64,000 bases of DNA, taken from assembly GCA_943846785.1 (NCBI GenBank), contig OX044367.1:496001-560000 (forward strand), in the 5' to 3' direction. The notes under the pieces are model-generated. The model was given only the letters and a program-made list of their open reading frames with translations. It did no database searches and was not told where the DNA came from. The stretch comes from SCGC-AAA076-P13 sp905478035 (GTDB taxonomy: Bacteria > Pseudomonadota > Gammaproteobacteria > Magnimaribacterales > D2472). Shown here piece after piece: positions 26,034 to 33,459 of the stretch; the first letter of the stretch is position 1; every line of letters begins with the position of its first letter. A program made the translations under genes and the position numbers.

Positions 26034-26543
26034 TTAAATAAGCTTTTTAACTTTTTTGGCGCAATCTTCTGCTGGACTCCAAAACCAACCATTTGGTTCA
26101 TACCCACCTGAGTCCCATATTCTGCCGTGAGTCATGTTTATACATTCAACATAGGCTACTTTGGCATTAATATCTAGACCCAGCCTATCCAATGAAACAG
26201 CCTTTGTCCAAAGCGCCATAGAAACATCATTCATCTGATAGTTTTTTTGAATAGCCTTTTTTTGTTCGGGGCTAACCTTACCAACTGCAGGCGCAGGCAC
26301 TTTATCATCATGCATTTCTTTTTGAATTTTTTTTGCTTCAGGCCCCCAAATATCAAAACATAGATCAACAACTGCCACAGCATCCTCATATTTTTTTTGA
26401 GCAAACAGTTCTATTGCTGTTATAGACCAATATGCAGAATCACCAAGTTTATCGTTGCTTGAAAAACATGCAGGATTTGCAAATAAGTTAGATGAATAAA
26501 TAGAAAATAATAAAGCTAGTATTGAGTATTTTTGCATATACAT
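26034..26543 (-). CDS. Secreted TPR-like protein of unknown function
   Basis: About 168 residues; the start is uncertain between ATG 26543 and ATG 26537, with no clear ribosome binding site for either. A signal peptide (QKYSILALLFSIYSSNLFA) ends before NPACF. The mature part is helical with TPR-like spacing (AIELFAQKKYEDAVAVVDLC, then MALWTKAVSLDRLGLDINAKVAY). It ends with an aromatic motif, WDSGGYEPNGWFWSPAEDC. Similar endings occur in uncharacterised secreted TPR-like proteins of gammaproteobacteria, some annotated as glucanase precursors without proof. Four cysteines in the mature part suggest disulfides. It lies upstream of the receptor gene on the same strand, but 189 nt away. Confidence 0.75.
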   Translation of the reverse strand: MYMQKYSILALLFSIYSSNLFANPACFSSNDKLGDSAYWSITAIELFAQKKYEDAVAVVDLCFDIWGPEAKKIQKEMHDDKVPAPAVGKVSPEQKKAIQKNYQMNDVSMALWTKAVSLDRLGLDINAKVAYVECINMTHGRIWDSGGYEPNGWFWSPAEDCAKKVKKLI

Positions 26544-26625
26544 AATTATATACAAAAAAAGAAAATAACAAAGTTAGTAATATATTTCTTCTCATATAGT
26601 TACTTATCCTATTAGATATTAAAAA

Positions 26626-26974
26626 TGGTGGAGGCGGCGGGAATTGAACCCGCGTCCGCTAATCCTTCAGCCTAACTTCTACATGCATAGCTCACCCAAT
26701 TGGCTTTTTAACTTTCGTGACCCGAGGAGCAGGGTACAAAAGCGAGCTTGATTAGTTTTAACCAAACTGTGTCCAAGCAACACAGCTTGGCTAGACTATG
26801 ATATTTGCCGATACTTCAAACCATAGTCAATTCTGGTATCGGTTAGCATTAAGCTGCTAAAGCGTAGTTGTCGTTATTTGCAACTAAATTTTTTGTAGTA
26901 TGTTTTACAAGAATTACCACAATCTTGGCATGCGCTTCGGAGTCCAGTAGAAACGTCGAACCCTGTTCGCCCCC
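26626..26974 (-). ncRNA. ssrA: Transfer-messenger RNA
   Basis: About 349 nt on the minus strand. The 5' end GGGGGCG (complement of 26968-26974) pairs with CGCCTCC before the encoded CCA at 26626, forming the acceptor stem with one G-U pair. The T arm (GCGGG loop TTCAATT CCCGC) is clear. The 5' part keeps CAGGGTTCGACG. The tag frame at 26849-26881 encodes ANNDNYALAA. tmRNA rescues ribosomes stalled on messages without stop codons. It lies downstream of smpB on the same strand, as in E. coli. Confidence 0.96.
26849..26881 (-). other. tmRNA proteolysis-tag reading frame
   Basis: Resume codon GCA at 26881-26879, then AAT AAC GAC AAC TAC GCT TTA GCA GCT and TAA. The encoded tag is ANNDNYALAA; in E. 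coli it is ANDENYALAA. The terminal ALAA needed for ClpXP and ClpAP recognition is kept. Confidence 0.93.
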
Positions 26975-26986
26975 ATAGGGATGATG

Positions 26987-26992
26987 ATTATA
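26987..26992 (-). promoter_or_regulatory. Probable -10 box of ssrA
   Basis: A perfect TATAAT on the minus strand lies in the 48-nt gap between smpB and tmRNA. It is 12 nt before the mature tmRNA 5' end, consistent with a short precursor trimmed by RNase P. The -35 region (around 27010) is weak. Confidence 0.55.
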
Positions 26993-27022
26993 CAGTATTA
27001 CTTAAAATTTTTAGTAGGATGG

Positions 27023-27490
27023 TTATTGTTTTTTGGCATTCTTAAGAATTCTACCCTGGTCACGTTCCCAATCTCTTTTCTTAATATCTTGCCTTTGATC
27101 TCTTACTTTCTTTCCTTTACCAGTAGCAATATCACATTTAATATGATTATCCTTCCAATACATTGAAGTCATAATTATTGTTAGGCCCTTTTCATTTTTT
27201 AGTTTTTGGAGTTCTGATATCTCCTTTTTTTTCAATAAAAGTTTTCTTGTTCTTAGTGGATCAACATTGAAATCTTTTAAAGAAGCCGGCGGATCTATTT
27301 TTATACCAAATAACCATGCCTCATCTTTTTTGAAAGTGACGTAGCTGTTTTTTACATCAATCTTTCCATTTCTAAGAGATTTAACTTCCCATCCCTCTAA
27401 AACAAGTCCAGCCTGAAATGTATCACCAAGAATAAAGTTCCTTGATGCGGTTTTATTCTTTACAATTAAAGCAGGCTTATCTTTTGACAT
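27023..27490 (-). CDS. smpB: SsrA-binding protein SmpB
   Basis: 155 residues (E. coli 160). The core NFILGDTFQAGLVLEGWEVKSLRNGKIDVKNSYV and the basic C-terminal tail (GKGKKVRDQRQDIKKRDWERD) are typical. SmpB binds the tRNA-like domain of tmRNA and its tail probes the empty mRNA channel. An AAGGA ribosome binding site is visible upstream. It diverges from the DUF3429-like gene. Confidence 0.97.
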   Translation of the reverse strand: MSKDKPALIVKNKTASRNFILGDTFQAGLVLEGWEVKSLRNGKIDVKNSYVTFKKDEAWLFGIKIDPPASLKDFNVDPLRTRKLLLKKKEISELQKLKNEKGLTIIMTSMYWKDNHIKCDIATGKGKKVRDQRQDIKKRDWERDQGRILKNAKKQ

Positions 27491-27542
27491 ATCTTTATTA
27501 TGTCCTTAGATGTTTACAGTGCAAGAAAAAAATTAAATTAAA

Positions 27543-28007
27543 ATGAATATCGATTACATAAAAGCAACTTTTGGATATATTGGGTTTATTCCCTTCGCTA
27601 TCTTAGCAATTATTCCATGGATACTTGGCGGAGCTATTGCATATCATGCAATTGTTTTTCAAATTGCTTATGGGGCTATTATTCTTACCTTTTTAGGAGG
27701 TATGTCATGGGGTTGGAGAGATAACCAAGAAAATCAAAAAATGAACCTAGCAATTGGGATTATTTATAGTCTGATAGGCTGTTTATTATTAATTCTTGCA
27801 TACTTTAACTTCATATTAAGTGCATTATTGATTTCAGTAGTTAGCTTTCAATCCTTTTATTATTTTGAAAAATCAACAGAAGATTTTAAAAAGAGAAGTG
27901 AGGATTATCAAAATTTTAGAAAAATGTTATCGCTGTTGGTCTCTATTAGTTTTCTGATATCATCTGCATACTGGATCAATCCTTATAGTAACCCTTTAAA
28001 TTTTTAA
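27543..28007 (+). CDS. DUF3429-like integral membrane protein
   Basis: 154 residues with about five hydrophobic segments (residues 10-30, 33-52, 66-85, 88-103 and 127-145). The segment YGAIILTFLGGMSWGWRDNQ matches the motif I associate with the DUF3429 family. The function of that family is not established. It diverges from smpB and precedes a transporter gene by 6 nt, so the two may be co-transcribed. Confidence 0.7.
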   Translation: MNIDYIKATFGYIGFIPFAILAIIPWILGGAIAYHAIVFQIAYGAIILTFLGGMSWGWRDNQENQKMNLAIGIIYSLIGCLLLILAYFNFILSALLISVVSFQSFYYFEKSTEDFKKRSEDYQNFRKMLSLLVSISFLISSAYWINPYSNPLNF

Positions 28008-28013
28008 ATAATT

Positions 28014-29363
28014 ATGCAAATCGAAAAACAACTTAAATCACATGGTGCTTGGATTGGTAAATGGACTTTTATTCTAGCAGCTACTGGCTCTGCTGTAGGC
28101 TTGGGTAACATCTGGGGCTTTCCATATAAAGCGGGGACGAATGGTGGTGGAGCTTTTGTATTAATTTATTTAGCCTGCATTCTAGCTATTGGACTTCCTA
28201 TAATGATTAGTGAAGTTGTTATTGGACGAAGAGCAGGAAATAGCCCAGTAAATGCTATGAGACGAATTGCTATTGATTCAAATACAACTCCGTTATGGCG
28301 TTTTGTAGGCTGGAGTGGAATATTTGCTGGAGTTTTAATTTTATCTTTCTATAGTGTCATAGCTGGAATTTGTTTAAATTATATTTTTATTTCAGCAAGC
28401 TCTACTGGATCAATTAGCTCTACTGAACAATTTGCAAGTGTAATTTCCTCTCCTTTTAATTTGCTTATTTGGCATACCATTTTTATGACTTTAACAGCTT
28501 TGATTGTTTCCGCTGGCATTAAAGACGGCATAGGAAAAATGGTTAAAATATTAATGCCAATGCTTGGATTCCTGATGATTTTTATGGTTATTTACGCAAT
28601 GATTAATGGAGACTTTAATAAGGCAATGACATTTTTATTTGCACCTGATTTTTCAAATGTTACTTCAGATACTTTATTGCAAGCAATGGGCCAAGCATTT
28701 TTTAGTTTAGGCCTAGGCATGGGTTCGATAATGGCATATGGAGCTTATATGCCAAAAGATCAAAGTATTGTTAACAATTCATTCACTGTTGCCTCTCTTG
28801 ATACACTTGTGGCAATAGTTGCTGGTATTGCTATTTTTCCAATCATCTTTGCTTTTAGTCTTGAACCTAATAGTGGTCCTGGACTTGTATTTGTTTCAAT
28901 GCTGTCGGCTTTCAATCAAATGCAATTTGGACAAATTGTTGGCCCTTTATTTTTTATATTACTATCTGTTGCAGCCTTAAGCTCATCAATATCATTACTT
29001 GAACCAGGTGTTGCCTATCTTTCCGAAGAGGGTATTTTAACTAGAAAAAAATCTGCCGAAATAATTTCATTTATTGCATGGATTCTTGGAGTTGGGTCAG
29101 CACTAAGTTTCAATATATGGTCTGATTTCTATTTAATTTCCGATAGAAATTTTCTTGATTCAATGGAATTCATTACAAATCAAATACTTCTTCCATTAGG
29201 AGGAATGTTTATTGCTATTTTTGTTGGCTGGTTTATGAAGAAATCAATAATCACCGATGAAATCGGTTCAATGAATACAATATTATTTTATTTATGGAGA
29301 TTTTTCGTTAAATTTATAGCGCCTCTTTCAGTGGCTTATATTTTTTACAGACAATTTTTTTAA
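28014..29363 (+). CDS. Sodium-dependent transporter, neurotransmitter:sodium symporter family
   Basis: 449 residues with 11-12 membrane segments. The family signature in TM1 is strong: ILAATGSAVGLGNIWGFPYKAGTNGGGAF at residues 20-48, with the unwound region and the sodium-site residues. TM6 has QAFFSLGLGMGSIMAYGAYM. Bacterial relatives (LeuT, MhsT, YocR/YhdH-like) import amino acids with sodium; the substrate here is unknown. Sodium coupling fits a marine habitat. Confidence 0.92.
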   Translation: MQIEKQLKSHGAWIGKWTFILAATGSAVGLGNIWGFPYKAGTNGGGAFVLIYLACILAIGLPIMISEVVIGRRAGNSPVNAMRRIAIDSNTTPLWRFVGWSGIFAGVLILSFYSVIAGICLNYIFISASSTGSISSTEQFASVISSPFNLLIWHTIFMTLTALIVSAGIKDGIGKMVKILMPMLGFLMIFMVIYAMINGDFNKAMTFLFAPDFSNVTSDTLLQAMGQAFFSLGLGMGSIMAYGAYMPKDQSIVNNSFTVASLDTLVAIVAGIAIFPIIFAFSLEPNSGPGLVFVSMLSAFNQMQFGQIVGPLFFILLSVAALSSSISLLEPGVAYLSEEGILTRKKSAEIISFIAWILGVGSALSFNIWSDFYLISDRNFLDSMEFITNQILLPLGGMFIAIFVGWFMKKSIITDEIGSMNTILFYLWRFFVKFIAPLSVAYIFYRQFF

Positions 29364-29371
29364 CTTGAGAA

Positions 29372-29791
29372 ATGAAAAGAAATATTCATTTTGAAAAGTT
29401 TCTAAATGTGAAAAAACATAAAGCACTTGAAGTTGTTCAAAATTTCAATGAATACTCTAATTTTATCCCCGGATGTTCCGGTGCTGAATTAATAAAAAGA
29501 GACTTCCCGATAGAAATAGGTAGGCTTGAATTTAATATCTTAGGAAAAGAATATTTTATAGTTTCAGAAAATACTATTTCTGATAACTCAATAGAAATTA
29601 ATCAAATAGAAGGGCCTTTTGATCATTTTAAAGGCATTTGGACTGTTAAAACTTTAAATGATAAATCATGTAGCATTAATTTTGATGCTGAGTTTGAACT
29701 ACCATTTCTTTTAAATGCAATAACCTCTCAAGCATTAGTTGATAAGTTCTCATCCACTATTATTGAATCGTTTATTAATAGAGCAACATGA
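29372..29791 (+). CDS. ratA: RatA/COQ10-like START-domain protein
   Basis: 139 residues of the polyketide cyclase/COQ10 START fold. Recognisable segments: ALEVVQNFNEYSNFIPGCSGAELI near residues 18-42 and QIEGPFDHFKGIWTVKTL near 84-101. The family includes eukaryotic COQ10, a ubiquinone-binding chaperone, and E. coli RatA, reported to block subunit association; the ubiquinone role is the more general one. It overlaps ratB by 4 nt (ATGA). Confidence 0.88.
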   Translation: MKRNIHFEKFLNVKKHKALEVVQNFNEYSNFIPGCSGAELIKRDFPIEIGRLEFNILGKEYFIVSENTISDNSIEINQIEGPFDHFKGIWTVKTLNDKSCSINFDAEFELPFLLNAITSQALVDKFSSTIIESFINRAT

Positions 29792-30066
29792 AAGTTTTTT
29801 TTTCGTATCAAGGAACTAAACAACAACATTTTTTAACCTTTGAGGTTTCATCAAGTTTGACTGTTGCTGAGTTAATTGAATTTGATCAGATACATAAAAT
29901 CATATCTTCAATTGATCATAAATTTCAGCTCGCTGTTAATAGTGAAGTATTGGATGGAAATTTTAAACCACTGCCTCACAAATATAGATTACGCGAAGGA
30001 GAAAGAGTCGAGATATTAAGACCTTTGGTTCAAGACCCAAAAACTAGAAGATTAAATAAAGTTTAG
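29788..30066 (+). CDS. ratB: RatB/RnfH family ubiquitin-like protein
   Basis: 92 residues of the RnfH (UPF0125) beta-grasp family. The C-terminal signature LREGERVEILRPLVQDPKTRR is clear; the N-terminal half is diverged (begins MKVFFSYQGTK). Its function is unknown. It is coupled to ratA and converges on bamE with a 4-nt overlap of the ends, the same neighbourhood as in E. coli. Confidence 0.88.
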   Translation: MKVFFSYQGTKQQHFLTFEVSSSLTVAELIEFDQIHKIISSIDHKFQLAVNSEVLDGNFKPLPHKYRLREGERVEILRPLVQDPKTRRLNKV

Positions 30067-30398
30067 TTTTCTTCTGAACTATTAATTGATAGCCAACTTT
30101 CAACAAGGCCATTCTCATCAAAGAGGACAGTTAGTCTTCTTTCAGTAACAATTTCATCACCAATCTGAACAGAGTTTATATAGTCCCAGCGATTATTATG
30201 AAAAGGATCCTTTATAACTGCAGTTCCTAATATAAATTGAACCTGATCTTTGGTTTGACCAACAACGAGCTTTTCAACATCATCATCCTCAATAATATTG
30301 CCTTGCAGAACTGGTACTTTATATGGACTGAAAGATGAGCAAGAACTAATAATAAGTACTGAAGATAAAATAAAGAATGTTCGCGTGAGTTGTTTCAT
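30063..30398 (-). CDS. bamE: Outer-membrane assembly lipoprotein BamE
   Basis: 111 residues with a lipoprotein signal peptide; the lipobox ends LIISSC with the Cys at about residue 20. The SmpA/OmlA domain shows VEKLVVGQTKDQVQFILGTAVIKDPFHNNRWDYI. BamE stabilises BamA with BamD; bamA is also in this window. It diverges from fur. Confidence 0.94.
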   Translation of the reverse strand: MKQLTRTFFILSSVLIISSCSSFSPYKVPVLQGNIIEDDDVEKLVVGQTKDQVQFILGTAVIKDPFHNNRWDYINSVQIGDEIVTERRLTVLFDENGLVESWLSINSSEEN

Positions 30399-30405
30399 AA
30401 TATTT

Positions 30406-30433
30406 TTGGATTATACTTTGTAATATCTATAAT
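30406..30433 (+). promoter_or_regulatory. Possible promoter of fur
   Basis: TTGGAT at 30406-30411 and a perfect TATAAT at 30428-30433 with 16-nt spacing, about 50 nt before the fur ATG. No classical Fur box palindrome is obvious in the bamE/fur spacer. Confidence 0.45.
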
Positions 30434-30484
30434 GTCTGTTCACTATAGGTTATATGACAATAAAAAATATTTAAAGTTTACATA

Positions 30485-30904
30485 ATGGCTAATCAAACTG
30501 AAGAACTCAAAAAAGCAGGACTGAAAGCAACACTGCCTCGAATTAAGATTATGGAAGTCCTAGCTTCAACTGCTTTGCAGGAAGAGGCACATTTTAGTGC
30601 TGAAGATATATACAGAGAGCTAATTTCACAAAATGAAGATATTGGACTGGCTACTATTTATAGAGTTTTAACTCAATTTGAATCTGCTGGAATGGTGACC
30701 AAACATCATTTTGAAAATAGCAAAGCTGTTTATGAGATTAATTCAGATGAGCATCATGATCACATGGTAGATGTAGATACTGGAAAAGTCCTTGAGTTCC
30801 ATGATGAAGAATTAGAACAACTCCAACATGATATTGCTAAAAGAAAAGGCTATGAGCTAGTAGATCACAGCATGATTTTACACGTAAGAAAAATAGAATC
30901 ATAA
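30485..30904 (+). CDS. fur: Ferric uptake regulator
   Basis: 139 residues. The winged helix (GLKATLPRIKIMEVLAS, EDIGLATIYRVLTQFESAGMV) and the metal-binding HHDHMVDVDTGKV near residues 89-101 are clear. The CxxC structural zinc site of E. coli Fur is replaced (VDVDTG instead of ICLDCG) and the whole protein lacks cysteine. The C-terminus ends HSMILHVRKIES, as in Pseudomonas-type Fur. It represses iron-uptake genes with Fe(II). A 7-bp inverted repeat follows the stop. Confidence 0.96.
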   Translation: MANQTEELKKAGLKATLPRIKIMEVLASTALQEEAHFSAEDIYRELISQNEDIGLATIYRVLTQFESAGMVTKHHFENSKAVYEINSDEHHDHMVDVDTGKVLEFHDEELEQLQHDIAKRKGYELVDHSMILHVRKIES

Positions 30905-30907
30905 ATT

Positions 30908-30926
30908 CAGTTCAGCTCTTGAACTG
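30908..30926. repeat. Inverted repeat between fur and grpE
   Basis: CAGTTCA at 30908-30914 and TGAACTG at 30920-30926 around a 5-nt loop. No T run follows, so an intrinsic terminator is unlikely. The right arm overlaps the -35 of the sigma-32-like grpE promoter, so it could be an operator or an mRNA hairpin at the end of fur. Confidence 0.6.
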
Positions 30927-30945
30927 GAAATTTAAATCCCAATAT
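30918..30945 (+). promoter_or_regulatory. Sigma-32-type heat-shock promoter of grpE-dnaK-dnaJ
   Basis: CTTGAA at 30918-30923, 14-nt spacer, and CCCAATAT at 30938-30945. This closely matches the RpoH consensus (CTTGAA, 13-15 nt, CCCATnT). It lies 23 nt before the grpE ATG, in front of the correct chaperone operon. The RpoH gene itself is not in the window. Confidence 0.75.
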
Positions 30946-30967
30946 ACGTTACAAATAGGATTTAATT

Positions 30968-31516
30968 ATGGCAAAACAAAAAAAATCAAAAGATATAGAT
31001 TCTGAAAGTCTAGAAAATGAGAACCTGGAAACTGAGTCTACGGATGAAGATTCTTCTGATGATATTGGCACTCCGTCATATGAAGAGCTTCTAGAAAAAA
31101 ATGAGGAGTTAGAGAAATCAATACTTCGTGCTAATGCTGATTTAGATAATGCTCTCAAAAGAACTCTTTCTGAGGTTGAAAAAGCTCATAAATATGGCGT
31201 AGAAAAGCTTTTAGTTGAATTATTGCCAGTTATTGACAGCTTAGAACACGCATTAAGTAATGTTTCACAAGATGCAACAGAAGATAAAGAAGGCATAGAA
31301 CTCACTTTAAAGTCTTTTGAATCTGCCCTTGATAAATTTGGAATGATACCCATCTATCCTGTTAATGAGGAATTTAATCCAGAAAAGCATGAAGCAGTAA
31401 CAATGGAGCAAGATCAAGAAAAAGAAAATGGCTCGATTGGGAACATATTTCAGAGAGGCTGGGAATTACATTCAAGAGTAGTAAGGCCAGCCAGAGTTAC
31501 AGTTATTAAAAATTAG
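30968..31516 (+). CDS. grpE: Nucleotide exchange factor GrpE
   Basis: 182 residues. An acidic disordered N-terminus (about 50 residues) precedes a long coiled coil and the C-terminal beta domain ending GWELHSRVVRPARVTVIKN; PVNEEFNPEKHEAVTM is the family motif. GrpE releases ADP from DnaK. The order grpE-dnaK-dnaJ is complete; dnaK starts 11 nt downstream. Confidence 0.96.
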   Translation: MAKQKKSKDIDSESLENENLETESTDEDSSDDIGTPSYEELLEKNEELEKSILRANADLDNALKRTLSEVEKAHKYGVEKLLVELLPVIDSLEHALSNVSQDATEDKEGIELTLKSFESALDKFGMIPIYPVNEEFNPEKHEAVTMEQDQEKENGSIGNIFQRGWELHSRVVRPARVTVIKN

Positions 31517-31527
31517 AGGAAAGATAG

Positions 31528-33450
31528 ATGTCAAAAATAATAGGAATTGATTTAGGAACAACAAACAGCTGTGTCGCTGTTATAGAGGGACAGCAACAAA
31601 AGGTTATAGAAAATGCTGAGGGCGGAAGAACAACCCCATCAGTAATAGCATATACAGACAACGATGAAGTGCTTGTAGGCATGCCAGCTAAGAGACAAGC
31701 AGTAACAAATCCAGAAAATACGCTATATGCAATCAAAAGACTAATTGGTAGGACATTTGATGACAAAGTTGTAAGTAAAGATGCTGACATGGTCCCATAT
31801 AAAATTATTAAAGCTGATAATGGTGATGCATGGGTAGAAGCAGCTAATAAAAAGTTAGCACCACCTCAAGTAGCTGCAGAGATTCTCAAAAAGATGAAAA
31901 AAACTGCTGAAGATTACTTAGGGCATGAAGTAAAAGAAGCTGTAATAACAGTACCTGCATATTTTAATGATTCACAAAGACAAGCAACCAAGGATGCTGG
32001 AAAGATTGCCGGTCTTGATGTTAAAAGAATTATAAATGAACCAACAGCAGCTGCATTAGCCTATGGTCTTGATAAACATAAAGGCGATTCAACAGTTGCA
32101 GTTTATGATCTGGGTGGAGGAACATTTGATATTTCAATTATTGAGATTTCTGATGTTGATGGAGAACACCAATTTGAAGTTTTATCAACAAATGGTGATA
32201 CTTTTTTAGGTGGTGAAGATTTTGATTTAAGGTTAATAGATTATTTCGTAGAACAGTTTAAGAATGAATCAGGTTTTGATTTAAAAAGTGACCCACTCGC
32301 ACTACAAAGACTTAAAGAATCTGCAGAAAAAGCTAAAATTGAACTTTCATCATCAGAGCAAACCGAGGTTAATCTCCCATATATAACTGCTGATAGTTCT
32401 GGTCCAAAACATTTCGTTCATAAAATCACGAGAGCAAAGCTTGAATCTTTAGTAGAGGACCTAGTTGATAAAAGTCTTGAGCCTCTTAAGCTTGCTTTAA
32501 AAGATGCTAAGTTATCAAATTCTGATATCTCAGAAGTCTTATTAGTAGGGGGGCAAACAAGAATGCCTCTTGTCCAAAAGAAAGTATCTGAATTCTTTGG
32601 CAAAGAGCCAAGAAAAGATTTAAACCCGGATGAGGCAGTTGCTGTTGGAGCTGCAATACAAGGCTCAGTATTATCTGGTGATACTACTGATGTTCTTTTA
32701 CTTGATGTCACTCCACTTACTTTGGGAATCGAGACACTTGGTGGTGTTTCAACTCCTGTTATTGAGAAAAATACAACTATCCCAACGCAAAAGTCACAAG
32801 TTTTTTCTACTGCTGAAGATAACCAAACTGCAGTTACAGTTCATGTCATTCAAGGTGAAAGAACACAGGCAGCTCAAAATAAATCACTTGGTCAATTCAA
32901 CTTAACTGATATACCACCTGCTAGCAGAGGAACACCACAAATTGAAGTATCTTTTGATTTAGATGCCAATGGTATTTTAAATGTTTCTGCAAAAGATAAA
33001 AATACTGGCAAAGAGCAATCAATTGTTATCAAAGCTTCTAGTGGTCTATCTGATGAAGATATTGAGAATATGGTTAAAGATGCAGAGGCTAATGCAGAAG
33101 ACGATAAAAAATTTGAAGAATTAGTAAAAACTAAAAATAATGCAGATATGCTTGTTCATGCAACTCGTAAAACTATTGAAGAGTCAGGAGATAAACTTTC
33201 TGATGAAGAAAAATCACAAGTTGAAGCATCTGTAGTTGCTCTAGAAGAAGCAATATCATCTGAGAATACGGAATCAATAGAATCAGCAACTAAAGATCTT
33301 AATGATGTTCTTACACCATTAACTCAAAAGCTTTATACCCAGGATGCTGATTCAGCTCCAGCTTCTGAAGATGGAGATAGTGCTCAAGAAGATGCTGATC
33401 AAAATACAGTTGATGCTGAGTATGAAGAAGTAAAAGAAGAAGACAAGTAA
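31528..33450 (+). CDS. dnaK: Chaperone DnaK (Hsp70)
   Basis: 640 residues (E. coli 638). The nucleotide-binding domain starts IIGIDLGTTNSCVAV, with INEPTAAALAYGLD and YDLGGGTFDISI. The interdomain linker LLLDVTPLTLGIETLGG is at about residue 390, followed by the substrate-binding domain. The C-terminal tail is acidic and ends EYEEVKEEDK. An ATP-driven folding chaperone working with DnaJ and GrpE. Confidence 0.99.
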   Translation: MSKIIGIDLGTTNSCVAVIEGQQQKVIENAEGGRTTPSVIAYTDNDEVLVGMPAKRQAVTNPENTLYAIKRLIGRTFDDKVVSKDADMVPYKIIKADNGDAWVEAANKKLAPPQVAAEILKKMKKTAEDYLGHEVKEAVITVPAYFNDSQRQATKDAGKIAGLDVKRIINEPTAAALAYGLDKHKGDSTVAVYDLGGGTFDISIIEISDVDGEHQFEVLSTNGDTFLGGEDFDLRLIDYFVEQFKNESGFDLKSDPLALQRLKESAEKAKIELSSSEQTEVNLPYITADSSGPKHFVHKITRAKLESLVEDLVDKSLEPLKLALKDAKLSNSDISEVLLVGGQTRMPLVQKKVSEFFGKEPRKDLNPDEAVAVGAAIQGSVLSGDTTDVLLLDVTPLTLGIETLGGVSTPVIEKNTTIPTQKSQVFSTAEDNQTAVTVHVIQGERTQAAQNKSLGQFNLTDIPPASRGTPQIEVSFDLDANGILNVSAKDKNTGKEQSIVIKASSGLSDEDIENMVKDAEANAEDDKKFEELVKTKNNADMLVHATRKTIEESGDKLSDEEKSQVEASVVALEEAISSENTESIESATKDLNDVLTPLTQKLYTQDADSAPASEDGDSAQEDADQNTVDAEYEEVKEEDK

Positions 33451-33459
33451 TTAAAATTT

